Source of the DNA: Cylindrotheca closterium
Lineage: Eukaryota; Bacillariophyta; Bacillariophyceae; Bacillariales; Bacillariaceae
Assembly (NCBI GenBank): GCA_933822405.4
Contig: CAKOGP040001446.1
Coordinates: forward strand, 230,120 to 294,119
DNA length: 64,000 bases
Direction: 5' to 3'
Shown in pieces: positions 1 through 10,206 of this stretch (positions are counted from its first letter, which is position 1; every line of letters starts with the position of its first letter). The notes beneath the pieces are model-generated. The model was not told the DNA's origin. It ran no database searches and worked only from the letters and a program-made list of their open reading frames with translations. The position numbers were made by a program, and so were the translations under genes.

Positions 1-1297
1 TGAAACTCCCTGTCCAGCCTCGGGAAATGCTGCAGCTGAAACACCTTGGGTGAAGCTACTCGATCCAAAACTTAAAACATCCAGCGAGGTAAAATCTGGC
101 CGTAAAAACGAATAGGATAATTTCGCGGCGCCACTTAGACGCTCCAGCCGGATAATCTCTAGCGGAACCCGTCGCAGCTTGCCTGTCAGTGGACTATAGA
201 AACCTTCATCATAGGATCCCAAGACATTGATGGGCACCGATACAGGTCCCGATGTGGGCCCAAACTTTTTGTTCATCGTTTTGACTGGAAGACCAGTGTA
301 AAAATTTCGTAAGCAAAGATCAACAAAATTGCCAGCCGTAATGGGAGCCGTGAAGCCATCCGCCACAATGGTAATATTCCCAAGAACTTTATTCTTTCGT
401 CGTATGCGAAACGTCACCGTAGCACGACCCAATAGACGAGGTAGAAAGGAAAATCTTCCAGTGGAAGGGACACGGTATGGGAATTCCCTAACCAAGAGCT
501 CACCAAGACGTCCTAATGTAAGCAGTGAAGATTTCTCCCTTTCTGTCACTAGCGTAGAATTCTTCTTCTTCAAAGCAACAAGTACAGAATCCAGATCCCC
601 CAAAAGCGTTTCAATAAGTCCTTCTCCTCGCTCTCCTTTTGCAATTGCAACTTCCGTGCTGTCTTCGGGATAGAAAACAGGTTGTAGTTGGGCTCGCTTC
701 ATTTCCGTCGCCTTTATGGCGTCTTCAATCGCCAGCTCTGCCTTTTTGAAGTTATTCATGGCTTCTTTTTCCGAAATGTCGTCCCCTGGACAAGAAAAGA
801 GAAAAGCATCCCTTAGTCAAATGTAAGTCAACATATCAGTCTCCTGATTGACACCACTTACTTAATTCCCGAAATACCGACAGTTTTTCAATGCTTTGCT
901 CCAGAGTGCGAAATACTGGGTTTCTTACTGGAAGGGTTTTGAGGAGAGCATATTCGGAGCTCAAGGCAGGGATTGGCGTGTCAACCTGCTCCTTTGGTTC
1001 GGCTAACGATCTGTCGTCAATGACGTACAAACCAGTTTTTCGTCCCAACCATTTCGCGGCACTGGCAGGTTCCGCCTGAGCCACAAGTGGCACCAGGCCA
1101 ATAGCAAGCAAAAACGATCGGCGGCTTTCCGAGGCTTCCTCGCTTCCATTCTCGTCGTCGTTCCGTATTCTTAGTGCCGGTGATTGAAGCCTCCGATCCG
1201 TTCTTGGACATGAATTCCCTTGGAAAGCGACAGTAGCGTGGATAAATAGTAACAGTGCAATCCAATATATTATGTGAAACATTGCCATTTTTATCAT
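1..1297 (-). CDS. Thylakoid-lumen cyclophilin, CYP38/TLP40-like (3' end cut by window)
   Basis: Two exons are visible on the minus strand: 1297-862, then 785 down to the left edge, where the gene continues outside. The intron has GTAAGT and a CAG acceptor and the frame is kept (phase 1). The N-terminus starts MIKMAMFH, carries a signal peptide ending ATVAF/Q (diatom plastid-type motif), then a twin-arginine stretch RRSFLLAIGL...ASA that looks like a Tat thylakoid-transfer signal. The middle is helical and charged. The exon 2 end matches the cyclophilin core of the multidomain CYP38 family (ITIVADGFTAPITAGNFVDL, then a FYTGLPV-like strand and a VPLEI motif). In plants CYP38 assists photosystem II assembly in the lumen; the same role is inferred. 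Nearby ATGs at 1288 and 1282 are also possible starts. The segment after the PLEI motif is not typical of a classical active prolyl isomerase, as is known for CYP38. Confidence 0.82.
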
Positions 1298-1339
1298 TTC
1301 TATCTGCCAAAACTTTTTTTCTAGAGTCTCTGCCTTCAA

Positions 1340-1858
1340 TTGTTTGAACGCTAAGAAGATGTATTATTATAATATCAATGGCACGATTATTTTTTGAATC
1401 TTCATCTTTCACCTTCAAGTGGAAGGCGTGAACTGAGTCAATGTAGTCGGCCAATCATTTTGTTACTACTTCAGAGTCCCAACGATACATTTTTATGCAA
1501 CTGAGTTTGGATAGCTGGTGCTTGAACGACATGGAATTTTGTTTTATAGTAAAGTGGCACTACGCTGTCACAATGGATGCCGGCTGTATAGAAAGTTGCT
1601 GAATATGGTGATGCATGAGCAGAAACTAACCACCGACAGCAGTGTAAGATTTAGCAGGAGCAACACGCGCCACAGATACGATGAATTGGCAATTCTAAAA
1701 AGAGGAAACATTCAATCTACTGTATGGTTTAAGAAGTCAAAAACTTTAAGAGGATATAAAAGTAACAAAACTTAACGCATTGGCAGTCGGCTGGGAACAG
1801 TAGGTTCTAAAATCATTTTCAAATTCGTCAAAACAGACTCACATACGAGCGAAGAACC
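1340..1858. other. Intergenic, nothing recognised
   Basis: Gap between two minus-strand genes. It should hold the promoter of the cyclophilin gene and the 3' end of the EamA gene. Short open frames here show no recognisable protein. Confidence 0.5.
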
Positions 1859-3052
1859 CTAATGTTCTTCCTCACTTCCCATCAAAATCGCGGCAGCACA
1901 GGCTCCAATGATAAGTGATGCACCAACGTAATCAGAGGCACCAAATGTTTCTCCCAAAGCGAGAGCGCCAATCAACGCAGCAAACAGAGGCTCTGTTGTC
2001 AAGATGATGGAAGCATCAGTAGCAGACACTTTCGCAAAAGCAATGGACTCTACCCACAAAGCAGCAGCCGTTGTGATCAATCCAGTGAATAGAATTCCCT
2101 CGATGGCCAAGGGCGATGCAAGAATTGGTGACATATCTGGAATAGTCAATGAGAAGTCACTGGCTCCATTGACTAGCGGTGTCAATTCATACATGAAAAG
2201 AGAAGCCAAAAAGACGACGCCCAGCTTGATGGTGGAAACTGGTAGCCCAGCGCTTGGATTCTTCGCCATGATATCTTCTAGTTGTAAGTACCCCATTCCG
2301 AATCCAATTGGTTGCGCAAAACTGAGCAGATCGCCAATGTTGGGGTCGCCACCAGCACCTTTCAATTCGATGATGGCAACCCCTATGACAGCAATCAACG
2401 CAGGAATCAACCGCGAGTACTCAAATTTTGTTTCTACTGCAGATCTGGAAACTCTCCAAACTTCAGCTACTACGGCGACAAAGACACAGTTAAGACTGCA
2501 AATCACACAGGATTTGGAGGCAGTTGTAGACAGTAGACCCAGGGTTTGTCCCAAATAGCCGAAGGCAACCCATGATCCACAAACAATTGATTCCTTCACA
2601 GTTTCCATATCAACCTTGGACTTTTTGAGAGTAGCAACGGCTCCTGGTAACAGTGCAGCAACGGCCACTCCAAACCGTGCCACAGTGTAAAGGGAAGCGT
2701 CAACGCCAGGCTGCGCCATGACCACTTTGGTGGCCGAGAAATTAGAAGCCCACAGAGCACACAGAACTAGGATCACCCCACGCCATGCCAATGGCTCGAA
2801 CCATTCTGGAAGATCGCTATTCAGAGAGCTGGTTTGTTGAGAGGATTCCACAAAGTCGTTCTGAGGTGAACTTTCGTTCAATTTTGTGGCCAAGGGAGAA
2901 ATGGTACTAACAGAAGACTTTTCTTGTGTCGAGTACCGTCTCGTTTCCAACAATCTACCAGGTCTAGTCTCCAATCTGGCTGCTGGGATGCTACCAGATT
3001 GAAAGGCGGATGCCGCCGATATTATAAGGAAGGAAAGGGACACTGCTCTCAT
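1859..3052 (-). CDS. EamA/DMT-family transporter, plastid-targeted
   Basis: Single open frame of 397 residues from the ATG at 3052. I chose this start because it opens a clean signal peptide, MRAVSLSFLIISAASAF/Q, with the ASAF plastid motif; the frame stays open further upstream but without such a signal. After a Ser-rich transit-like stretch there are about ten hydrophobic helices in two halves. The first EamA repeat begins near WRGVILVLCALWASNFSATKV, the second near PLAIEGILFTGLITTAAALWVE and contains SIILTTEPLFAALIGALALGE, the typical end-of-EamA signature. The family moves small metabolites; the substrate cannot be told. Targeting suggests a plastid envelope or the surrounding membranes. 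Confidence in family is high, in location moderate. Confidence 0.85.
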   Translation of the reverse strand: MRAVSLSFLIISAASAFQSGSIPAARLETRPGRLLETRRYSTQEKSSVSTISPLATKLNESSPQNDFVESSQQTSSLNSDLPEWFEPLAWRGVILVLCALWASNFSATKVVMAQPGVDASLYTVARFGVAVAALLPGAVATLKKSKVDMETVKESIVCGSWVAFGYLGQTLGLLSTTASKSCVICSLNCVFVAVVAEVWRVSRSAVETKFEYSRLIPALIAVIGVAIIELKGAGGDPNIGDLLSFAQPIGFGMGYLQLEDIMAKNPSAGLPVSTIKLGVVFLASLFMYELTPLVNGASDFSLTIPDMSPILASPLAIEGILFTGLITTAAALWVESIAFAKVSATDASIILTTEPLFAALIGALALGETFGASDYVGASLIIGACAAAILMGSEEEH

Positions 3053-3168
3053 TTTGGATATCAACGTTCGTCTGTTGTTTTGTGGATAACTGCCGACAGT
3101 GTTCACAGATTTCGCAGATGATGATTCCTTTGGGCTTGGAAGCTCAAGTTGACGAACGACAGTGAACA

Positions 3169-3180
3169 CACGTGGTTTGG
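3169..3180. promoter_or_regulatory. CACGTGGTTTGG element, copy 1
   Basis: A 12-base element with a G-box-like CACGTG core lies about 120 bases upstream of the EamA gene start. The same 12 bases recur 150 bases further out at 3319-3330. Regulatory role is inferred only from the repetition. Confidence 0.35.
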
Positions 3181-3318
3181 ACTTTCAACGATCAGGTTTC
3201 CACTTAACGACTACGTGCATCAGGGAGTTCCCGCAATTATATGGACCAATCAGTGCGCACCTATCAGACCTCGTGTTCAAAGTGCATCTGGCGTCTATGC
3301 AAATATCTTCCACGACAA

Positions 3319-3330
3319 CACGTGGTTTGG
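3319..3330. promoter_or_regulatory. CACGTGGTTTGG element, copy 2
   Basis: Identical to 3169-3180, again preceded by ACA. It lies in the 400-base gap between the EamA start and the stop of the next minus-strand gene; nothing else is seen in that gap. Confidence 0.35.
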
Positions 3331-3455
3331 TGCGATTTAAAATACAAAAATTAATAAAAGCGATGAGAATTCCCCATTCCGGGTGGGATACGCTATATGA
3401 AGCAGATGAAGAGAAGTGCTGTAGGTATCTTGATTGATCTACTTCGATTTAGCAT

Positions 3456-4991
3456 TTACTTTTCTTCCTTCTTTTCCTTTCCCGGTTCTTCAACTGCATC
3501 GTCAGGGCTAGCTTCTTCCTTTTCCTTTGACTCTTCCAAGTCGGAATCGCTGTCACTGCTGTCGCTATCGCTACTGTCACTGCTGTCACTACTACTAGCA
3601 GAGTCTGAGCCACTATCACTTGAGTCTGAAGAATCTTTATCCGATGCTTCTACTTTCTCGTCTTCCTTTTTCTCCTCCTTGCTGTCAATTGAAGCCTCTT
3701 CCTTGGACGCTGCCTCTACTACTTTCTCCTCTTCCTTTTTCTCCTCTGCAGCCTTTTTTGTGGATTGCGATGCCATGGTGGGAGGTGCTCTCCCCCAAAC
3801 ACCAGTCTTTCCTTCAAGTGTCTTTTCAAGCCACGCCTTTTTGGCTCCTTCAAAGATGTATTCATTCCCCTTGGTTCGGGTAGGCTTCCACGCCACTTGC
3901 TTGGCTTCCGCAACAGTTGCTACACGAAGCTCACCATCGTGTTCCACCAAGGTATTCTCCACATTGTTGTTGGTGTATTTTGTTACGCGACGGCCCTTCT
4001 TTCTCATGGCTCGAGTGTTGACAACCTTGGCCACAAACTTCCATCGGTCTCTCTTCTCACCCTTGGCGTTGGTTTCGGGATACGGAATCGACCCACTTGC
4101 CTCTTCCAATTCGTCTGCAATCTTTTTCTTATCCTTCAAAAGACGCTTGGTAGTACTATCCGTCTTGACTTGCACTTGCACGTCATCGACATCTTCCTTG
4201 TACAAATGCCCATCAATGATAAGTCTGGCTTGTTCGGCATCTCGAACATTCGCTTGGGTGATCTTGTCTTCCAAATCATAGATATCATCCGTACTAGTCC
4301 AAGACACGGATGTTTCGTCTGGCTCACCCCGGCCATGTGCTCCGACAGGGTCTTCCACGAAGGGTTGCTTGGGAATTTGGGCCCGCTGTGCTTTATAGGC
4401 ATCCCGAATGTTTTGTTGAATCGCTTCTTCGGCATACTTGGCTTGGTCATCGCACAGCATGTCTGGATTGTGTTGGCGCATTTGCTCTTCGGCGTGCTGC
4501 AATTGGATGACAGCTGCCGCTCTCGTCGGGGTTATATTGAACTTTTGAGCAATCACTCGGCAAACATATTCATGAGACGTAGTTTTGTGTTGTTGTTGAG
4601 ACAAGACCATCATGTCGACGTATATCTGATAGATTTTGCGGGACGTCTTTTGGTCCAACCAACTAAGGGAGACCATAGAATCTTCGTACGAGCCGAATTC
4701 ATTCTCAAAGCCAACCGGGGGTCGATTGGCAAAATCTTCAGCGGAAATCATGCGGCTACGAGGTGGTTTGGGTCGAAAGTAAGGGTTGGTTCGCTGCAGA
4801 TCCCATTCTCCTGGTTCCAATTTGGCCGTAACGAAAGGTTGCTTTTTGAACTCCTTCTTATCTTCGCCGCTATCATCCTCTTTCTTAGCAGCATCTACTG
4901 ATGAGAAATGGCATTGGAACGACTTGGGATGGATTGGCAACCGTCTCATCCGTTGCTCGAGTTGTGATATGCATCGAGTGGATCGAAGCAT
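3456..4991 (-). CDS. Probable mitochondrial ribosome-associated protein (Bot1/mS45-like)
   Basis: Single open frame of 511 residues starting MLRSTRCISQLEQRMRRL, an Arg-rich, acid-free leader that fits a mitochondrial presequence. Residues about 110-170 (KIYQIYVDMM...VIAQKFNITPTRAAAVIQLQHAEEQM) look like the helix-turn-helix stretch of the fungal Bot1/mitochondrial regulator family (mS45 of the small mitoribosomal subunit); a second conserved-looking basic block lies around residues 310-395 (RDRWKFVAKVVNTRAM to KTGVW). The last 90 residues are low-complexity: Glu/Lys, then a Ser/Asp run. The family call is from pattern memory and is tentative; that this is a real mitochondrial protein gene is well supported. 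It is divergent to the FkbM gene, 307 bases away. Confidence 0.6.
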   Translation of the reverse strand: MLRSTRCISQLEQRMRRLPIHPKSFQCHFSSVDAAKKEDDSGEDKKEFKKQPFVTAKLEPGEWDLQRTNPYFRPKPPRSRMISAEDFANRPPVGFENEFGSYEDSMVSLSWLDQKTSRKIYQIYVDMMVLSQQQHKTTSHEYVCRVIAQKFNITPTRAAAVIQLQHAEEQMRQHNPDMLCDDQAKYAEEAIQQNIRDAYKAQRAQIPKQPFVEDPVGAHGRGEPDETSVSWTSTDDIYDLEDKITQANVRDAEQARLIIDGHLYKEDVDDVQVQVKTDSTTKRLLKDKKKIADELEEASGSIPYPETNAKGEKRDRWKFVAKVVNTRAMRKKGRRVTKYTNNNVENTLVEHDGELRVATVAEAKQVAWKPTRTKGNEYIFEGAKKAWLEKTLEGKTGVWGRAPPTMASQSTKKAAEEKKEEEKVVEAASKEEASIDSKEEKKEDEKVEASDKDSSDSSDSGSDSASSSDSSDSSDSDSSDSDSDLEESKEKEEASPDDAVEEPGKEKKEEK

Positions 4992-5298
4992 TGTGTATTT
5001 GGTACCAGCTACTAAGCGATGTTGATAACAGGATTGGCAGCAATTAGAGGTCTATAGGTTCTCAGTGCAATTTCTTTGACCAATTTCTCTAGGAAATGAG
5101 GTCCTCCAACGTGAATGAATGAGGAGGATTATAGATGATGATGATGATGTTGCAGGGAACCTCAAACTTCGTTGTTGTCCGAAGCCGTGTACAGGACAGA
5201 CCACGTCCATCAAACTTTTCATCGCGCGATATGAACGCGCATCGAAATGGCAAAACCAAATTCATGCATCCAACATCTCCGATGCTCGTCACTTGACA

Positions 5299-6369
5299 AT
5301 GATACGAAATGTATCCAGCATTGCTCAGAGATTATTGGAGCACAGCGGGGTTGGAAAACGAAAACAAAAAGTCGGAAAGAGAAGGCTATCCTACTCGTTT
5401 ATCGTCGCACCAGTATTTTTCCTTGTCTGCTGGATCATTCATGAGCATAATCAAGACGAGTATCTTGCAGTCTTTGTGCCACAGCATATTCAAATTCCAT
5501 CGGATGAGCTCAGGGCTGAAATCTCTGGATGGAATGCCAGGGGCTTACAACTCTACAAGGATCAAAGAATATGGTTAGCGATGCAAGATCATATCGATAT
5601 TAGAATTCCGCCATTGGGTAAAGTCACAGTGAACCAGGAAAGTATGATCAAACGATTTTGGAACAAGATTGATGGTCATTTGGACTGGGAGGCAAATACG
5701 TTTGCCTTTTTTCAAAAGTATGTGACGAACGAAACCATTGTGATTGATTTTGGAAGTTGGATTGGACCGACCGTTCTGTATCATTCACAACTCTCTCGTC
5801 GTTCCTACGGAATTGAAGCGGATCCTGTGGCCTATGCGACCCTGGAAGCCAATGTGCGACTAAATCCACAACTGCCAATCACTATCGTCCCTGCTTGCGT
5901 GAGCACTCCCGAAGATGCGGGGTTGATGAGAATGAAGGGAAATCCAGGTGACTCCATGAGTGGGATCACGGACAAATTGGCAGCTCATGCTAGTATGGGT
6001 TGGAAAGTACAATGTTACGACCTTCCAACTTTGTTGGATGAGTGGAACATCAACGTTGAGTCCCAAGCTGTGCTCATCAAGGTCGATGTAGAATCCTATG
6101 AATGTAAGCTAATCCCATCGATCTACGACTGGCTCAGGGGGAAGAAGCGATTGCCCATCCTTTACATTTCGTTTCATCCACAGATTAACGATTGTTCCAA
6201 CGACGAGTGGGATTCGGTGCTGAAAGTCTTTCGCTTATACAAGCGGGTTTCATCCCACGGCGGAATGGAAGAACTGCCTTTGAAGAATTACGCAACTTTT
6301 GAAGACTTTCAAAAATCATTCCAACGAACAAGGGACTCTTCTGTTTTCCTCTTGCAAGGCAAACGTTGA
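5299..6369 (+). CDS. FkbM-family methyltransferase, type II membrane protein
   Basis: Open frame of 356 residues. The frame is open upstream to 5119, but the ATG at 5299 gives a standard type II topology: a short basic cytoplasmic tail, then a signal anchor (SYSFIVAPVFFLVCWII, residues about 32-48). The lumenal part has the SAM-binding strand (TIVIDFGSWIGPT, residue about 150), an acidic strand-2 end (GIEADP) and the FkbM signature VLIKVDVESYECKLI. FkbM enzymes O-methylate sugars or other small groups; a Golgi glycan substrate is likely but not shown. A second FkbM-like gene lies at 49541-50858. The promoter region towards the divergent 4991 gene contains a GAT microsatellite (about 5136-5151). 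Confidence 0.85.
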   Translation: MIRNVSSIAQRLLEHSGVGKRKQKVGKRRLSYSFIVAPVFFLVCWIIHEHNQDEYLAVFVPQHIQIPSDELRAEISGWNARGLQLYKDQRIWLAMQDHIDIRIPPLGKVTVNQESMIKRFWNKIDGHLDWEANTFAFFQKYVTNETIVIDFGSWIGPTVLYHSQLSRRSYGIEADPVAYATLEANVRLNPQLPITIVPACVSTPEDAGLMRMKGNPGDSMSGITDKLAAHASMGWKVQCYDLPTLLDEWNINVESQAVLIKVDVESYECKLIPSIYDWLRGKKRLPILYISFHPQINDCSNDEWDSVLKVFRLYKRVSSHGGMEELPLKNYATFEDFQKSFQRTRDSSVFLLQGKR

Positions 6370-6830
6370 TGGATGCTTCATGGTACATGAGTACGGATGG
6401 GCACTCATGATCGGCCCCCGAAGTACACATACACGTGTACCAGCAGTACCAGTAGTCAGCATAGGTGTCGAGAGGGAAAAGACTTCCCTTTTCCCCCTGG
6501 AGGAGTCGCGGATGATTGAAGGATTGCAAGACTGCGTACCCGTCTTCTACATAGGTGGGTAGAGCAATAGAAGTTGCACGCCACATACAGTAGGTGCAAT
6601 TCAAGAAATTTTTATTGTGCCAAAAAATCAATATTATAAACAGTATATCAATAATCACGGTATACTACATGCGATGGTGTGTCTTGATTCTTTCCCTTCG
6701 CTGTTCTGTGTCAAACTACACAGAAAGGTCTTATTGTACCGAAGCTCCAAGGGCTTTTGGAGAGATTGACGTGTGATGGTAGCTTGTACTTTGACTCCAA
6801 GTGCATTCCCCGTTGTCTGTTCTTCCTAAC

Positions 6831-7175
6831 TTATAGAAGGAGACCATCATTGCCTTCTTCATCATCAGAGTCACACTCGATGACAGAAGTTTCCGTCAGT
6901 GAGAGTCTTGGTGATCTAATATGAGGCGGTACATGCAATATGCTACCGGAAGCTTGACCTTGATCGCGACTTTCTGCAACCCAACGACTTTTCCCTCGAG
7001 CGTGATCGCTGACATCCAAGGAGAATCTCTTTGAGGTGCTCCTTCGTCTGTGATGCATTGCTGGAGACGCATTGTCCATCACGATTGTGATTTTTGCGGT
7101 TCCCATGGAGTTATCATTTGACTTGTTCCTGAGCATGTTTTGAAGGAAGGATTGGAGTGGAGTGTGGTTGCTCAT
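6831..7175 (-). CDS. Orphan 114-residue protein, array copy 1
   Basis: The start is set at the ATG of MSNHTPLQSF because that start is shared with the other copies; here the frame happens to stay open further upstream. Visible order: N-terminal NHTPLQSFLQ helix; a conserved MGTA-ITIVMDNASP block (residues 24-39); a basic Ser-rich stretch HHRRRSTSKRFSLDVSD (41-57), which resembles AGC-kinase phosphosites; GKSRW; and an acidic end CDSDDEEGNDGLLL. No signal peptide, no membrane helix. I recognise no family. It is the most diverged copy together with copy 2 (they share HHRRRSTSKRF and SLTETSVIECDSDDEE). Confidence 0.65.
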   Translation of the reverse strand: MSNHTPLQSFLQNMLRNKSNDNSMGTAKITIVMDNASPAMHHRRRSTSKRFSLDVSDHARGKSRWVAESRDQGQASGSILHVPPHIRSPRLSLTETSVIECDSDDEEGNDGLLL

Positions 7176-8453
7176 GATGAAATTAGGCTTGCGATTGATC
7201 TCTCTACTCAAATTGTGTGCTTCATAGATAGATCGCAATGTTGGAGAGGGAACGCTGTAATCGGATTCTCTGTAGGCCTTAAATCTCATGACCGTTTTTC
7301 GAAGAAAGAATGAATGAATGATATTATAATACGCTAATTTTATTATTATTCCAAATAACAACAACCAAAACGCAATCAAAACATTCTTTTGAAAAGACAT
7401 TTTTCCATGCCTGCTTTTTTGTCAAGCGCTGACGAACGAGTACCATACTGGTACTTTTTTTTAATAGAAGGGATGCATTGGCACAATACTCGTAGGACAT
7501 AACCGCAGCCAAAACGCGACTTCGAACGCTGGAACGAGGGGAGTCACTCTTTCGCAAAAAAGCTGTGACCATTATTTTAAAAAAATACTTTTTCGTGATT
7601 TTATTTCTAAATGACTCCTCGACGGGATACGAATTTGTCGCAGCGATGTTTTCGAAGTGGTCTTGGTGCCAGCAAATAGGTCAAACGCACCGGTACGTGC
7701 ACCTGGTAGCACACAGTACCAGACCCAGTATTTCGTCCTGTCGTCGGAGAAAGACGGTTCTTCTCCTATCGAGCCATATACCGTAGGTAGCATGCCCTCC
7801 GTCATGTCTGGTGGCACGAAACGATTCTTGTTGTAACGATATCCTAGTAGGAATCTCCAGACTTTTCAGTGACAAGAATGGCAGAGTGTACGTGATGCTT
7901 CTTGGATTGTAGTAAGGTATTGGAAAATCAAATGCTGGCATATCCTTTTCTCATCTTTAGGAGTAAGATCTATTCCCAATCGGAGTAGACAGTAGGCAAT
8001 GTTCCGCACAAAGAGGAGGCGGCCAACGCTGGTAAAATCGTGCTGTGTGGTGTGTGGATGGACAAAAGTTCCCACCAAGCTTGAAGGAAGCTTTCATTTT
8101 CGTATCAAACTGCTCACACTAGTTGTAGGTATGGTTTCGAGAGATGTAAGAGTAGGTGCCCATCTTCTCCTAAGGCGCGTAGGGAAATAGAAGTTGCACG
8201 CTACGCTACACACAGTAGGTGCAATTCAAGGAGTATTTATTGTGCCCCAAAAAACCGTATTATAAACAGTGCATCAATAATGACGGTATACTACATGCGA
8301 TGGTGTGCCGTCCTGTATCAAACTTCACAGAAAGGTCCACTCTTTCGCCAACACGAGTTGTGGCGAAGCTCCAAGGGCTTTTGGAGAGATTGACGTGTGA
8401 TGGTAACTTGTACTTTGGCTCCAAGTGAATTCCTGTTGTCTGCTCTTGCCAAA
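7176..8453. other. Array spacer between copies 1 and 2
   Basis: Contains the upstream region of copy 1, with AGATCGCAATGTTGGAGAGG and GGAACGCTGTAATCGG shared with copy 2, and the downstream region of copy 2. Small open frames here are not conserved between units, so I do not call them genes. Confidence 0.5.
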
Positions 8454-8795
8454 TTATAGAAGGAGACCATCATCGCCTTCTTCATCATCAGAGTCACACT
8501 CGATGACAGAAGTTTCCGTCAGTGAGAGTCTTGGTGATCTGCTACGAGGCGGTACTTGTACTAGGCTACAAGAAGCTTGACCTTGATCGCGAGTATCTGC
8601 AACCCAACGACTTTTCCCTCGAGCGTGATCGCTGACATCCAAGGAGAATCTCTTTGAGGTGCTCCTTCGTCTGTGATGCATTACTGGAGACGCATTGTCC
8701 ATCACGATTGTGATTTTTGCGGTTCCCACGGAGTGATTTGACTTGTTCCTGAGCATGTTTTGAAGGAAGGATTGGAGTGGAGTGTGGTTGCCCAT
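8454..8795 (-). CDS. Orphan 113-residue protein, array copy 2
   Basis: Starts MGNHTPLQSF at 8795. It differs from copy 1 by scattered residues (N-to-K and S-to-G type changes) and one codon less in the segment after NKSN, and keeps the MGTA-like block (here SVGTAKITIVMDNASP), RRRSTSKRFSLDVSD, GKSRW and the acidic tail CDSDDEEGDDGLLL. Retention of the frame despite indels just outside it argues that the protein is under selection. Function unknown. The 5' flank no longer has an open frame upstream of the ATG, which supports the short start for all copies. Confidence 0.65.
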   Translation of the reverse strand: MGNHTPLQSFLQNMLRNKSNHSVGTAKITIVMDNASPVMHHRRRSTSKRFSLDVSDHARGKSRWVADTRDQGQASCSLVQVPPRSRSPRLSLTETSVIECDSDDEEGDDGLLL

Positions 8796-9864
8796 GATGA
8801 AACTGATGCTTGTGATTGATGTCGATTCTCAAATTGTCTTCTTGCTTTAGATCATAGATAGATCGCAGTTTTGGAGAGGGAACGCTGTAATCGGAATCTC
8901 TTGACCGTTTTCCTAAGAAGGAATGATACGCTTTTTTTCAAACGAAGGCATCCGTGAGCCGTGAGGCTCCACATATATACGCAACCGCAGAACATTCACA
9001 GTTGTGACACAACGCTTTGGGAAACGTTCCATTATTTAAAAAGACACGGTTGATGATGCAGGTCAGGTACATCATCGAAACGAGCTCTTTTCCATGCCTG
9101 CAACCGCTTTCTAGTTATCAAGCGCATGACAAACAAGTATTTTTTTAAAGTACCAGGTAACGTGGTACTGGGTTTTAGGGATGCAGGCAAAAGGACATGG
9201 TCGCAGCCAAAACGCGACTTGGATTGAAACGCGACTTAAAACGCTGGAACGTGGGGGAGTACGATTTGCCTCTGCGATGTTTTCGAAGCGGTATTGGTGC
9301 ACTCAAATAGACCAACCGCATCGGTACCTGGTACCACACAGTGCCAATATTTCTTACTGTCGTCGGAGAAAGACGGTTCTCCTGTCGAGCTATGTACAGT
9401 AGGTAGCATGCCTTCTTCCGTCATGTCTGATTCTTGCCTCTTATTGTAACGATATCTCCAGACTTGTCTAGTGACAAGAGTCAAACTTTACGTGATGCTT
9501 CTTGGATTGAAAGGATTGGAAAAAGTGAAAATGCTGGCATATCCTGTTATTATCTTTAGGAGTTGTTAGGTCTATTCCCAATCATTAGACTAGGCAAAGA
9601 GGTAATACTCCGCACATAGGAGGAGGCGGGTGACGGTGGGAAAATCTTACTGTGTAGATGGCCAAATAGTTCGACCGTGGTACGGTAAATGGTGTTTTGT
9701 GTCTCGCCTCTCCTTTGCCGTCTTCCTGTGGCGAAGCTCGAATCTTGGTCGAAGCTTTCATTTTTGTATCACGAGAGCTTTTGGAGAGATCGATGTATGT
9801 GGCGTGGTAATATATTGCATACTTAGACTGCAGACAACCCGTTCCATTGACTGTCCGTGCCGAA
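8796..9864. other. Array spacer between copies 2 and 3
   Basis: Homologous to the 7176-8453 spacer but with many indels. It includes GTACC-rich stretches (about 9325-9340). No gene seen. Confidence 0.5.
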
Positions 9865-10206
9865 TTATAGAATGAGGCCGTCATCCTCATCTTCTTCATC
9901 GGAAGAGTCACACTCGATGAGAGGTGTTTTCCTCAAGTTGAGTTTTGGTGAGCAGGAATGAGGCGGTGCTTGTACTGGACTGCAAGACTGAACTTGATCA
10001 CCAGTTTCTGCAGCCCAGCGACTCTTTCCTCGAGAGTGGTCGCTGACGTCCAGGGAGAATCTGTTGGAGGTGCTCCTTCGTCTTTGGTACATCGCTGGAG
10101 AAGCGTTATCCATAACGATTGTGATTTCTGCGGTTCCCATGGAGTGACTTGACTTTTCGCTGAGCATGGTTTGAAGGAAGGATTGGAGTGGAGTGTGGTT
10201 GCTCAT
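9865..10206 (-). CDS. Orphan 113-residue protein, array copy 3
   Basis: MSNHTPLQSFLQTMLSEKSS start at 10206. Blocks as in copy 1: MGTAEITIVMDNASP, YQRRRSTSNRFSLDVSD, GKSRWAAETGDQVQSCSP, and an acidic tail with CDSSDEEDEDDGLIL. Predicted protein is identical in copies 3, 4, 5 and 6. The frame is free of stops in spite of the strongly diverged spacer, as expected for a coding region. No known domain. Confidence 0.7.
   Translation of the reverse strand: MSNHTPLQSFLQTMLSEKSSHSMGTAEITIVMDNASPAMYQRRRSTSNRFSLDVSDHSRGKSRWAAETGDQVQSCSPVQAPPHSCSPKLNLRKTPLIECDSSDEEDEDDGLIL

Noticed and set aside
329..673. Plus-strand 114-codon frame at the left edge
   Set aside because: Lies opposite exon 2 of the cyclophilin gene, whose cyclophilin motifs prove the minus strand is coding.
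3765..4901. Plus-strand open frame of 378 codons opposite the mitochondrial gene
   Set aside because: Shadow of the 3456-4991 gene; begins without a proper context and shows no known domain.
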